Shown: piece after piece, positions 8,825-20,635 of the stretch
Layout: every line of letters begins with the position of its first letter
How positions within the stretch are numbered: the stretch's first letter is position 1
DNA from: Corynebacterium senegalense
GTDB lineage: Bacteria > Actinomycetota > Actinomycetes > Mycobacteriales > Mycobacteriaceae
NCBI RefSeq assembly: GCF_900411315.1
Contig: NZ_LS990887.1
Location: forward strand, 1,512,197 to 1,552,755
Length of the DNA stretch: 40,559 nucleotides
Reading direction: 5' to 3'
The notes under the pieces: generated by a model
What the model was told of the DNA's origin: nothing
Seen by the model: only the letters and a program-made list of their open reading frames with translations
The model's database searches: none
Translations under genes and position numbers: made by a program

Positions 8825-8841
8825 ATACCCCCTAGGGGTAT
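8825..8841 (-). promoter_or_regulatory. CsoR-type copper operator upstream of copA
   Basis: The element ATACCCC-CTA-GGGGTAT is an exact inverted repeat of 7 bp around three bases, ending 11 bases before the copA start. It has the form expected of operators for the Cu(I)-sensing repressor CsoR (C-tract, TA, G-tract). It lies between copZ and copA, so copA may have its own copper-inducible promoter. No csoR gene is in the window. Confidence 0.75.
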
Positions 8842-8855
8842 TTATCCAGGGGGTT

Positions 8856-9056
8856 CTAGCCCAGCGTGTAGCCCGCCTCGTGCACCGCTTTCGAGACCTC
8901 CTCGGCGGAGAAGCCCTCGCCGGTGACCTCGACCAGGCCGGTCGTGTGGTCAGCGGTGACGTCGGTGACCCCGGGGATCTCGGAGATCTCCTCCTTCACG
9001 CTCATCTCGCAGTGCGTGCAGGTCATGCCCTCGACGTTGAACTTGCGTGTAGCCAT
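8856..9056 (-). CDS. copZ: Copper chaperone, HMA domain
   Basis: A 66-aa single HMA domain beginning MATRKFNVEGMTCTHCEMSV. The metal-binding motif is MTCTHC, and the fold elements continue with IPGVTDVTADHTTGLVEV and end HEAGYTLG. Such proteins pick up Cu(I) in the cytosol and hand it to CopA. I chose this ATG because AAAGGAG lies seven bases upstream; an in-frame ATG nine codons earlier has no such site. A 19-base imperfect palindrome (GTAGGATGG-TG-CCACCTAC on the coding strand) lies in the gap to the upstream gene and may mark a promoter. Confidence 0.93.
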   Translation of the reverse strand: MATRKFNVEGMTCTHCEMSVKEEISEIPGVTDVTADHTTGLVEVTGEGFSAEEVSKAVHEAGYTLG

Positions 9057-9094
9057 GGTGACTCCTTTCGTAGGTGGCACCATCCTACACAGCG

Positions 9095-9307
9095 CTACAG
9101 GGCGAGGTCCCCGCCCAGGGTGAAGCCGGCGGCCTCGGCGGCGTCGAGAACCTGCACGTCGGAGACGTTTTCACCCGTCACGGCCATGACCCCCGCCGCG
9201 ACGTCCACCTCGACGCCCTGCGTCCCGGGGAGGAGGCTCACCTCGTCGATGAGCGAATCCACGGCGGCCTCCGTGTCGGGCCCGCTGATGGTGTAGTTCT
9301 TGCGCAT
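9095..9307 (-). CDS. HMA-like protein lacking the CxxC metal site
   Basis: The product is 70 aa and begins MRKNYTISGPDTEAAVDSLI. The spacing and hydrophobic pattern follow an HMA domain (GPDTEAAVDSLIDEVSLLPGTQ, then VEVDVAAGVMAVTGE, then LDAAEAAGFTLGG, parallel to HEAGYTLG of CopZ). The position of MTCTHC is occupied by ISGPDT and there is no cysteine at all, so it cannot bind Cu(I) in the usual way. AAGGAG precedes the ATG. It is first in the minus-strand copper block, 38 bases before copZ. It may be a diverged copZ duplicate with a protein-protein or regulatory role. Confidence 0.75.
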   Translation of the reverse strand: MRKNYTISGPDTEAAVDSLIDEVSLLPGTQGVEVDVAAGVMAVTGENVSDVQVLDAAEAAGFTLGGDLAL

Positions 9308-9354
9308 TTCTTCCGCTCCTTGTCGAGTCCTCCGCGGACCGCTCAGACCCGCCC

Positions 9355-9385
9355 GGGAATGAAGCGGCCGTTGGTACTGTTGAAA
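9355..9385 (+). promoter_or_regulatory. SigH-type promoter of the thioredoxin gene
   Basis: GGGAAT (9355-9360) and GTTGAA (9379-9384) are separated by 18 bases. This matches the redox-stress sigma factor SigH consensus of actinobacteria (GGAAT/GTT). The predicted transcript start lies about 36 bases before the trxA ATG. Thioredoxin genes are classical SigH targets. Confidence 0.7.
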
Positions 9386-9426
9386 CTCACGGACAAGTTA
9401 GCAGACATGGATTACGGAGATTTGCG

Positions 9427-9804
9427 ATGAGCACCCTTAACGTCACCGAGGACACCTTCGAGCAGACCGTCACCGCCGACGGCATCGTGTTCGTGGACGC
9501 GTGGGCCGACTGGTGCGGCCCCTGCAAGGCGTTCGCCCCGACCTACGAGAAGGCCTCCGAGGACCACCCGGACGTGACCTTCGCCAAGCTGGACACCGAG
9601 GCGAACCAGCAGCTCTCCGCCGCACTGGAGATCCAGGCGATCCCGACCCTCATGGCCTTCCGCGACGGCATCATGGTCTTCCGCAACGCGGGCGCCCTCC
9701 CGCCCGCCGCCTTCGATGACCTGATCCAGCAGGTCAAGTCGTTGGACATGGACGACGTACGGCGCCAGATCGCCGAGCAGAACCAGGCCGGCGACGAGGC
9801 GTAG
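9427..9804 (+). CDS. trxA: Thioredoxin
   Basis: The product is 125 aa with the active site WCGPC (Trp29-Cys33), the buried Asp in VFVDAWADW, and the cis-proline loop AIPTL. The thioredoxin fold fills residues 1 to about 108. A short charged C-terminal extension (DMDDVRRQIAEQNQAGDEA) makes it slightly longer than usual. It reduces disulfides in cytoplasmic proteins using electrons from thioredoxin reductase. GGAGA precedes the ATG. It has a SigH-like promoter and is divergent from the copper block, so the intergenic region 9308-9426 probably serves both. A clear terminator follows. Confidence 0.93.
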   Translation: MSTLNVTEDTFEQTVTADGIVFVDAWADWCGPCKAFAPTYEKASEDHPDVTFAKLDTEANQQLSAALEIQAIPTLMAFRDGIMVFRNAGALPPAAFDDLIQQVKSLDMDDVRRQIAEQNQAGDEA

Positions 9805-9823
9805 CCTCGGGCCCGCGCGGGCG

Positions 9824-9853
9824 AAGCGCTCACCTTCGGGTGGGCGCTTTTTT
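9824..9853 (+). terminator. Rho-independent terminator after trxA
   Basis: An 11-bp stem with one G-U type pair (9824-9834 with 9839-9849) encloses a TTCG tetraloop and runs into six T (9848-9853). Confidence 0.92.
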
Positions 9854-9918
9854 GCGTAAGCTGTGGCTTTAACGGGCTCTCGCGCGCCCGACAGCTAACT
9901 CTACGAAAGGACGCCCCC

Positions 9919-10719
9919 ATGCCGAACCCCTTCAACAAGGGTTGGAAATACCTCATGCAATCCTTTGACTCAAAGATCGACGAGAACGCCGATCCGAAGG
10001 TGCAGATCCAGCAGGCCGTCGCGGAGGCCAAGAAGCGCCACCAGGAGATTAGCAACCACGCGGCCAGTATCATCGGCAACCGCAACCAGCTGCAGATGAA
10101 GCTCGACCGTCTCATCTCCTCCCAGGAGGACCTGCAGAACAAGGCCCGCACCGCCATCCAGGCGGCGGACGACGCGGCGGCGGCCGGCGACGCAGAGAAG
10201 GCCCAGCAGTTCAGCAGCACCGCCGAGGTGATCGCCAGCCAGCTCGTCTCCGTCGAGCAGGAGCTGGAGCAGACCAAGACCGCCTATGCGGCCGCGGACC
10301 AGGCGGCCGAGGAGGCCCAGCGCCAGCAGAAACAGTCGGAGGCGCGCCTGCAGGAGCAGCTCGGGGAGGTCTCGAAGCTCGAGAGCCAGATCGACCAGGC
10401 GAAGATGCAGGAGCAGACCGCCCAGACGATGGACACGATCAACCAGTTCGGCGGGGACGACAACGTGCCCACCCTCGAGGGGGTGCGGGAGAAGATTGAG
10501 CGCCGCTACGCGAACGCGCTTGGCGCCCAGGAGCTGGCCCAGGACTCCATGAGCGACCGCATGGCGGAGATCGAAAGCGCCGGCACCGACGTCGCGGCCT
10601 CGAACCGTCTGGCCGAGATCCGCGCATCGATGGCCGCCGGCGGAGAGCTCGAGCCGGGCAAGGAGTCGCCGAAGGACGAGCTTGACGACGCCACCAAGGA
10701 CGAGCAGCCCGAGAAGTAG
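9919..10719 (+). CDS. pspA: PspA/IM30-family membrane stress protein
   Basis: The protein is 266 aa and almost entirely alpha-helical, with long coiled coils from about residue 20 to 165 (VQIQQAVAEAKKRHQEI, QMKLDRLISSQEDLQNK, VEQELEQTKTAYAAADQ). The short N-terminal segment MPNPFNKGWKYLMQSFDSKI is amphipathic and would contact membranes. The C-terminal part is acidic and probably disordered. PspA family proteins assemble on stressed membranes and preserve integrity. AAAGGA precedes the ATG. It stands alone: no PspB/C or ClgR-like partner is adjacent. The gene converges on the NYN-domain gene, with a 10-base gap. Confidence 0.88.
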   Translation: MPNPFNKGWKYLMQSFDSKIDENADPKVQIQQAVAEAKKRHQEISNHAASIIGNRNQLQMKLDRLISSQEDLQNKARTAIQAADDAAAAGDAEKAQQFSSTAEVIASQLVSVEQELEQTKTAYAAADQAAEEAQRQQKQSEARLQEQLGEVSKLESQIDQAKMQEQTAQTMDTINQFGGDDNVPTLEGVREKIERRYANALGAQELAQDSMSDRMAEIESAGTDVAASNRLAEIRASMAAGGELEPGKESPKDELDDATKDEQPEK

Positions 10720-10729
10720 GGCCGCCGCG

Positions 10730-11896
10730 TCAGTCGGTGGTGCGCAGGTTGATGAGCACCCCGCGGATGCCCGAGTGGAAGCCGTCGCGCAGGTTGACGC
10801 GCTGGTGCTCGCTCAGGGTGTATTCGTGGAGGGTCTCGCAGGCGAACTGAAGCAGCGGCCTGTCGATCTCCGGAGGTAGCCCGCCCCCCGAGAGCATGTG
10901 CGCCTTGTCGCGCTGCTCGGAGGAGGCGGCGTTCTCGTACCACCAGGTGGCGTACTGCTGCCCCACGTCGTAGGGGGTTTGGAAGCCGGCGGAGGTCCAG
11001 ACCTCCTCGGGCAGGGGGACGTAGCGCGAACGCAGCTTCCGGCGCGGCGCCATCATCGAGGGCTTGGGGGCGGGTCTCGGCCCGGGCTTGGGGGTGGGTG
11101 CCTGGGACTGCTGGTTGACCTCGGCCTCCGCCTCGGAGGGCTCCTCCACCTCGGCGACGAGGTCCTCGCAGTCCTCCTCGTTCTTCACCTCGGTGGACGG
11201 TTCCACGGGCTGGGTCGGCTCGGCGGGCTGCTCGGCCGACTTCTCCGCGCTCAGCGGGTTGCCGAAGGGAACGGGGGCAGGTCCCTCGTCCGTCTCGAGC
11301 GGGGCGGCGTCGCTGAGCGGGCGCTCGCGAATCGTCGGGGGCAGGGGCCCCTCGAGGACCTGCAGCTGCATCGAGTCCGCGAAGTCCTCCCGGGGGTCGA
11401 GGATGGTGGTGGTGTCACAGGCGTGGCGCAGCGCCGAGGACATCGAATCCCACCCAAAGCCGTAGAGGTGCACGCGCACCCCGTTGTTGGCCGCCTCCTC
11501 GACGCCGGGGATCATGTCCGCGTCGCCCGAGACGAGGACGAAGTCGCTGAAGTTGCCGCGCATCGCGTTGACCACGATGTCCGCGACCAGGCGCGTGTCC
11601 ACGCCCTTCTGGGTGCGGCGTTCGCCCCACTCGATGAGCTGGCCGGTGCGCAACTGCACCCCGTCACAGGCGCGCAGGGCCCGCTGGTAGCGGTGGGGCC
11701 CGGACTCGGGGATGCCGTCGTACCAGAACTGCCGGTGGAGGGGCTGGTGAAGCTGCTGGGTGACCATGTCGCGGAGCGTCGCGACCACCTCGGGAAGGTC
11801 AATCTCTAACTGGGAACGTGCGCCGATCTCCCATGAGTTGTAAAAGCTTGCGAGCAGGTAAGACGTGTCGACGAACACAAGTGTGCGCTCAATCAT
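10730..11896 (-). CDS. NYN-domain (PIN-like) putative ribonuclease
   Basis: The product is 388 aa. Residues 1 to about 170 form a NYN/LabA-type PIN-like domain with the acidic residues expected for metal binding: Asp10 in LVFVDTSYLL, the Asp in KGVDTRLVADI, and the two Asp of VLVSGDADMIPG. A long Pro/Glu-rich linker follows (about 190-290). The C-terminal domain (RYVPLPEEVWTSAGFQTPYD to GIRGVLINLRTTD) is compact, with several Trp/Tyr, and may bind RNA or a partner. NYN domains are predicted RNases acting in RNA processing or decay. The target is unknown. It is transcribed divergently from the GntR gene; TAGGAG precedes its ATG. Confidence 0.78.
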   Translation of the reverse strand: MIERTLVFVDTSYLLASFYNSWEIGARSQLEIDLPEVVATLRDMVTQQLHQPLHRQFWYDGIPESGPHRYQRALRACDGVQLRTGQLIEWGERRTQKGVDTRLVADIVVNAMRGNFSDFVLVSGDADMIPGVEEAANNGVRVHLYGFGWDSMSSALRHACDTTTILDPREDFADSMQLQVLEGPLPPTIRERPLSDAAPLETDEGPAPVPFGNPLSAEKSAEQPAEPTQPVEPSTEVKNEEDCEDLVAEVEEPSEAEAEVNQQSQAPTPKPGPRPAPKPSMMAPRRKLRSRYVPLPEEVWTSAGFQTPYDVGQQYATWWYENAASSEQRDKAHMLSGGGLPPEIDRPLLQFACETLHEYTLSEHQRVNLRDGFHSGIRGVLINLRTTD

Positions 11897-12110
11897 GGCT
11901 CCTATAATCCGTATCTACTATTTCTAAACCTTTTGTTGGACACCCCTAGTGTGCACTACTTCGACCCGGCTAGTCACGGGAACTCCCCTTAAGAGCGGTA
12001 ACGGGCACGGGGTCGGGTGCCCGTACCACTCCCCGCGTTGCCCTTGCCCGGCAAGACGGGCGCTTATACGGTTAATTAACCAACCGACTAACCACCGAGA
12101 AGGAACACGG
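11897..12110 (+). promoter_or_regulatory. Divergent promoter region with GntR-type palindrome
   Basis: This 214-base gap separates the NYN gene (minus) and the GntR-like gene (plus). TTATAC at about 12065-12070 is a good -10 for the regulator gene and abuts the exact 12-bp palindrome GGTTAATTAACC (12070-12081). A GntR-family repressor bound there would block its own transcription. On the minus strand TAGATA (around 11910) may be the -10 of the NYN gene. The rest shows GC-rich inverted repeats (GGGCACGGGG, GTGCCCG) that I cannot assign. Confidence 0.5.
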
Positions 12111-12485
12111 ATGCGCCCCGACGCCGAACCCCTCTTCCTGCAGATCGCGACGTTCATCGAGGACCTCATCGTCGACGGTGCGCTGGGCTCCGGTGACCGG
12201 GCCCCCTCGGTCAACGAGCTCGCCGCCTTCCACGAGATCAACCCGGCCACCGCCCGCAGGGGACTGGGGATCCTCGTCACGGGAGGGATTCTCGAGGTGC
12301 GCCGCGGCGCCGGCACCTTTGTCGTGGCCGGCGCGAAGGAGTCCATCCTCGGCGCCCGCCGCGAGCTTTTCGCCGAGCGATACGTCGCACCGCTTGTCGA
12401 CGAAGCTCTGCGCCTCGGCTACGACCGCGCCGCTCTGGGCGCACTGCTCAACCGGGTGGCGGAGAGCCGCGGGATGTACCGCTGA
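12111..12485 (+). CDS. GntR-family regulator, YtrA-like, stand-alone
   Basis: The product is 124 aa. The N-terminal winged helix (residues 1 to about 75) contains PLFLQIATFIEDLIVDGAL, RAPSVNELAAFHEINPATARR and the wing ILEVRRGAGTFVV. The C-terminal part is only about 50 residues, the short two-helix effector and dimerisation region typical of the YtrA subfamily. YtrA regulators normally precede genes of an ABC transporter they repress; here the next gene is the rRNA operon and no transporter is nearby. The start is supported by GAAGGA. A palindrome just upstream suggests autoregulation. A weak 6-bp hairpin (TAAAGG-ctatt-CCTTTA) follows the stop. Confidence 0.82.
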   Translation: MRPDAEPLFLQIATFIEDLIVDGALGSGDRAPSVNELAAFHEINPATARRGLGILVTGGILEVRRGAGTFVVAGAKESILGARRELFAERYVAPLVDEALRLGYDRAALGALLNRVAESRGMYR

Positions 12486-13065
12486 AACATGGCGGTTTTA
12501 AAGGCTATTCCTTTACCTTCTTTATGTCCGCTGACCTGGGGATTTGTGTTTGGTTGTGGGTGTGTGTAGCTTTATGTGAGTCAGCGAGACCGACAGCGCC
12601 CCGCCGCAGTGAGTGTGGTGAGTTGGCGGGCAGGAAAACTATCGCTGGTATTCAATTCGCCTCTTTGACTGGCCTGGTTTTTGCTGGGTTGTGTTGGGTG
12701 TGCGTGTGTTGTGTGAGAACTCGATAGTGTGCCAATGTACTTTTTTGTTTGTGGGTTGGTTGTGTGCTGTGTGTGCTTGCTGCTGCTTTTTGGTGGTGGT
12801 GGGTGTGTGCCGGTGGGTTGTGCCTGAACCATTTGATGGGGCGCGGCTTTGTTGGTGTTTGCATGGTGCGTGATTGATTCGCGTTTGTGACAGATACTTT
12901 TTTGGTTGCCTTTCCCTGTTTTTTCCCTCGTCAGGGTGGGGAGGGGTGGCCGGTAATTTTGTGGATTGCCAGCGCGCTTGGTGCCTGCTTTTTGGTGGGT
13001 GTTGGGTGTGGTGGTTTGTTTTGGTTGGGTTTTGGGCTTTTCACGGCCTGTTTCTTCTGAAGCAT
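12486..13065 (+). promoter_or_regulatory. rRNA operon promoter and leader, G/T-rich
   Basis: No gene is visible in these 580 bases. TTGACT at 12665-12670 is a good -35, but only a poor -10 (TTGTGT, 12689-12694) follows. GTGTGAGAACTCGATAGTG at 12711-12729 is the conserved actinobacterial rrn leader element; a near copy lies in the 16S-23S spacer at 14881-14899. A T-rich boxA-like stretch (TTTTTTGTTTGTGG) follows from 12741. From there to the 16S gene the coding strand is strikingly rich in G and T, unlike the surrounding genes. Confidence 0.6.
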
Positions 13066-18030
<4,965 letters not shown>

Positions 18031-18158
18031 ACAATGAGCACCAAGAATCGTGCCCGCGTCCACTATGCAGTATCTGACACACCACACCACCAACCAGTGC
18101 GTGTGTGGGGGCCAGAACAATAATTGAACATGAACCCAACATGATCAACCCAACAAGT
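18031..18158 (+). other. 23S-5S spacer with the 3' arm of the 23S processing stem
   Basis: This 128-base spacer contains the 3' arm (18051-18087) complementary to 14874-14909. Pairing includes an exact 12-bp block (ATAGTGGACGCG with CGCGTCCACTAT) and an exact 11-bp block (GTGTGGTGTGT with ACACACCACAC). This long helix is the expected RNase III substrate for release of pre-23S. No tRNA lies between 23S and 5S. Confidence 0.85.
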
Positions 18159-18279
18159 GTGTCGGTGGTTGATGGCGGCGGGGAAACGCCCGGACCCATT
18201 CCGAACCCGGAAGCTAAGCCCGCCCGCGCTGATGGTACTGCCCCCGGGAGGGAGTGGGAGAGTAAGTTACCGCCGACCC
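18159..18279 (+). rRNA. rrf: 5S ribosomal RNA
   Basis: About 121 bases. The conserved core CATTCCGAACCCGGAAGCTAAG is present, cut here by no variation I can see. The terminal helix GTCGGTGGT (18161-18169) pairs exactly with ACCGCCGAC (18269-18277) if one G-U pair is allowed. It is the last gene of the rRNA operon and is followed 18 bases later by a terminator. Confidence 0.95.
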
Positions 18280-18296
18280 AACAACTTCACAAAAAC

Positions 18297-18331
18297 AAAA
18301 GCGCCTGACCCCACCCGGGACAGGCGCTTTT
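18297..18331. terminator. Bidirectional terminator between 5S rRNA and the RluA gene
   Basis: The exact 11-bp inverted repeat AAAAGCGCCTG / CAGGCGCTTTT (18297-18307 with 18321-18331) has a 13-base loop. A-tract and T-tract flank it on both sides, so it can stop the rRNA transcript and the convergent minus-strand pseudouridine synthase transcript. Confidence 0.9.
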
Positions 18332-18342
18332 GACATACCCGC

Positions 18343-19308
18343 CTACCAGCCTTCGACAGGCAAACCCGTGTGCCCCCCAGCCGTAAAACGCCGCGGGGCA
18401 CCGCTGAGCGGATCGACGAACTCCAAGCCGATCGACGCCAGAAGCATCGGGCGGGTGAAGTCCTCGTCCCCGAAGGCACGCACGACCGGATAGACGGGAT
18501 CGCCGACGATCGGCGCGCCGGCGGCGTTCATCTGCACCCGCAGCTGGTGCGTCCGGCCCGTCTCCGGCTCAAGCAGGTAACGCGCCAGGCCGGCACCCCA
18601 CGGGGACGCGCCCATCGGGGTGACGCTGCGCACGCGGGTGAAGGCGTTGGGCTGTGCGCCGTCGACAAGCGAAGAGGCGATTTCCCCGTGCCTCTTTTCG
18701 ATGTGGTGCTCCCAGCGCGTCGGTGCGCTGATGCCAACGTCGGGGCCGATGGCCTCGTAGAGCTTGCGCACGCCCCGCTGCGCGAACATTTCCTGGTAGG
18801 CCCCGCGGATTTCGCGGCGTTTGGTCAGCAGGAGCAGCCCGGAGGTGAGGCGGTCGAGCCGGTGCGCGGGGGTGATCTCATCGTTGCCGTACTGCCTGCG
18901 CAGGCGCACCGTTGCGGTCTCGGTAATGTGCGCCGCTCGGGGCATCGTGGCCAAAAACGGGGGCTTGTTGACGACCAGAATGTCGTCGTCTTCGTGGACG
19001 ATGTCGATCTCGTGGGGGACCGGGGTTTCCGGGGCGGGCCGGCGATAGAAGAAGACGTCGGTCCCCGGTTCGAGGAGGGTCGAGGGGGCGAGCGGGGTGG
19101 CGTCGCGAAGCACAACCTCGCCGCGGTCGAAGCGCTCGAGCACGGCGGTGTCGTCGTCGAGCGGATGGCGGTGGCGCTGCTCCGCGATGACGCGTGCGAT
19201 GAAGTCGGACGCGGTGACCGGGGTGTCGCCGGGCAGGCGCACGCGGGTGGGCCCGAGGCCGTCGCGCGGGGGGAGGGGCGGGCAGGTTTTGACTCGTCTG
19301 CGTGCCAT
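18343..19308 (-). CDS. RluA-family pseudouridine synthase
   Basis: The product is 321 aa. The catalytic motif HRLDRLTSG carries the nucleophilic Asp152. Upstream is the family strand IDIVHEDDDILVVNKPPFLATMP, and near the C-terminus GRTHQLRVQMNAAGAPIVGDPVYP, the other RluA hallmark. The N-terminal 90 residues replace a canonical S4 domain with a less typical region, although FIARVIAEQ and EVVLRDATPLAPSTLLEPGTDVFFYR resemble a diverged one. It converts uridine to pseudouridine in rRNA or tRNA; the target site is not identifiable. The first codons overlap the promoter of the divergent 48-aa gene. Confidence 0.88.
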   Translation of the reverse strand: MARRRVKTCPPLPPRDGLGPTRVRLPGDTPVTASDFIARVIAEQRHRHPLDDDTAVLERFDRGEVVLRDATPLAPSTLLEPGTDVFFYRRPAPETPVPHEIDIVHEDDDILVVNKPPFLATMPRAAHITETATVRLRRQYGNDEITPAHRLDRLTSGLLLLTKRREIRGAYQEMFAQRGVRKLYEAIGPDVGISAPTRWEHHIEKRHGEIASSLVDGAQPNAFTRVRSVTPMGASPWGAGLARYLLEPETGRTHQLRVQMNAAGAPIVGDPVYPVVRAFGDEDFTRPMLLASIGLEFVDPLSGAPRRFTAGGHTGLPVEGW

Positions 19309-19320
19309 GACGTGTAAAGT
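19289..19320 (+). promoter_or_regulatory. Promoter of the 48-aa gene
   Basis: TTGACT (19289-19294) is followed, after a longer than usual 20 bases, by TAAAGT (19315-19320), which fits the corynebacterial -10 consensus TANANT; TGTAAA at 19313 would give an 18-base spacer. The start of transcription would fall at about 19327, at or within two bases of the ATG at 19329, so the mRNA is probably leaderless. The -35 lies inside the start of the divergent RluA gene. Confidence 0.6.
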
Positions 19321-19328
19321 CTATCCCT

Positions 19329-19475
19329 ATGGATTTTGCAGCACTTCTCGAACCGGCCATCAAGTTCTTTTCCGAGGGCGTCGGCAAGATTATCGCCGAC
19401 TTCGCCCGCATGCTCTACGAGATCCTCTACCCGGCGAACGCTGAGCCGGCTCACCCCATCGAGATCCCGAAGTAG
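19329..19475 (+). CDS. Small 48-aa amphipathic protein, possibly mycomembrane-related
   Basis: This short gene begins MDFAALLEPAIKFFSEGVGK and ends PANAEPAHPIEIPK. The first 33 residues form a likely amphipathic helix with regularly spaced Phe, Leu and Ile; the tail is Pro/Ala-rich. There is no signal peptide. Size, acidity and lack of a signal sequence recall the tiny porins and associated peptides of corynebacteria (PorA, PorH, about 45-60 aa), but I cannot show homology. Evidence that it is real: a promoter with the -10 seven bases before the ATG, GC-rich third positions, and a GC-rich hairpin directly after the stop. Confidence 0.65.
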   Translation: MDFAALLEPAIKFFSEGVGKIIADFARMLYEILYPANAEPAHPIEIPK

Positions 19476-19485
19476 GATCCCCCCG

Positions 19486-19508
19486 GCGCCCGCGCTTCCG
19501 GCGGGCGC
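19486..19508 (+). terminator. Hairpin after the 48-aa gene
   Basis: An exact 8-bp GC-only stem (GCGCCCGC 19486-19493 with GCGGGCGC 19501-19508) with a 7-base loop lies 10 bases after the stop. Only a weak T-rich stretch follows, so it may be an attenuating rather than a full terminator. Confidence 0.6.
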
Positions 19509-19610
19509 GCTAGAGTTTAGTTGTACATAGAGTACCGGTTGGTGTGACGCACAACGCAGGCCGAAAGCGGCCGGCCCGGCCGGAGAACCGGAAAGGTCAG
19601 AGGACTCAGT

Positions 19611-20516
19611 ATGACTAAGGAAATGACTAAGGAAGATATCGTCATTGTCGCCGTCGACGGCAGCCCCGCCTCCGAGAGGGCGGTGCGGTGGGCGGCCAAC
19701 ACCGCGACGAAGCGCGGGATCCCGCTTCGGCTCGCGGCCAGCTACACCATGCCGCAGTTTCTCTACGCCGAGGGAATGATGCCCCCGCAGGAGCTTTTCG
19801 ACGACCTTCAGCGCGAAACCATCGCCAAGGTCGACGCAGCCCGGGAGATCGCCCTGGAGGTTGCCCCCGACCTGAAGATCGGCCACGCCGTCGCCGAGGG
19901 CTCCCCGATCGACATGCTCCTGGAGATGTCCAAGGACGCCACCATGATCGTCATGGGCTCCCGCGGCCTGGGCGGCCTGTCCGGCATGGTCCTTGGGTCC
20001 GTGTCGGGCGCCGTGGTCTCCCACGCCTCCTGCCCCGTCGTCGTGGTGCGCGAGGACAACTCGGTCACCGAGGAGAACAAGTACGGCCCCGTCGTGGTGG
20101 GCGTCGACGGCTCCGACGTGTCCAAGAAGGCCACCGCCGTGGCCTTCGAGGAGGCCGCCGCTCGCGGCGCCGAGCTCGTGGCCGTGCACACCTGGATGGA
20201 CACCCAGGTGCAGGGCCCGGGCGCCGGCTTCACCGTCACGGACGACTACTGGGAGGCCGTCCAGCAGGAGAAGAGCGAGCTGCTCGACACCTACCTGGAG
20301 GAGTTCCGCGAGACTCACGGGGACGTGAAGGTGCGCAAGATCATAGCCCGCGACCGCCCCGTCCGCGCCCTGACCGAGGCCGCCGAAGGCGCGCAGCTGC
20401 TGGTCACCGGGTCGCACGGCCGCGGCGGCTTCAAAGGGATGCTGCTCGGCTCCACCTCGCGCGCCCTGCTGCAGTCGGCTCCGTGCCCGATGATGGTTGT
20501 CCGTCCGGAGAGCTAG
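19611..20516 (+). CDS. uspA3: Universal stress protein with two USP domains
   Basis: The product is 301 aa with tandem USP domains. Domain 1 (about residues 5-145) begins IVIVAVDGSPASERAVRWA and ends with the ATP-binding motif GSRGLGGLSGMVLGSVS. Domain 2 (about 158-300) begins VVVGVDGSDVSKKA and ends GSHGRGGFKGMLLGSTS. Both G-2x-G-9x-G(S/T) motifs are complete, so ATP binding is expected. The encoded N-terminus has a short repeat (MTKEMTKED); the second ATG at 19623 is an alternative start with AAGGAA before it. Its position two genes before mcbR matches uspA3 of C. glutamicum as I recall it. Confidence 0.9.
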   Translation: MTKEMTKEDIVIVAVDGSPASERAVRWAANTATKRGIPLRLAASYTMPQFLYAEGMMPPQELFDDLQRETIAKVDAAREIALEVAPDLKIGHAVAEGSPIDMLLEMSKDATMIVMGSRGLGGLSGMVLGSVSGAVVSHASCPVVVVREDNSVTEENKYGPVVVGVDGSDVSKKATAVAFEEAAARGAELVAVHTWMDTQVQGPGAGFTVTDDYWEAVQQEKSELLDTYLEEFRETHGDVKVRKIIARDRPVRALTEAAEGAQLLVTGSHGRGGFKGMLLGSTSRALLQSAPCPMMVVRPES

Positions 20517-20635
20517 GCAGGCCCCCGCAGCGAAACCGTTACCCGATTGGTGCGTGGGCGTTGTGGCAGAAACTTTCATTTTCCGGAATAATTGACTTGT
20601 AAAGACGTAAGCACATTTGGAAGGGAAATGAACTC

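Noticed and set aside
12689..12694. TTGTGT as the -10 of the main rRNA promoter
   Set aside because: It matches the consensus poorly; the TTGACT -35 is convincing but the true -10 and start cannot be fixed by eye.
12524..12873. Short open reading frames in the G/T-rich rRNA leader
   Set aside because: They follow from the skewed base composition, have no ribosome binding sites or sensible protein composition, and overlap the promoter and leader of the rRNA operon.
19476..19610. Specific promoter for the universal stress gene
   Set aside because: Several AT-containing hexamers exist (TACATA, TAGAGT) but none has a credible -35 at the right distance.
20585..20611. SigH-like promoter (GGAATA ... 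GTAAGC) before the GlsB-like gene
   Set aside because: The spacer is only 15 bases and the -10 element lacks GTT, unlike the trxA and msrA sites.
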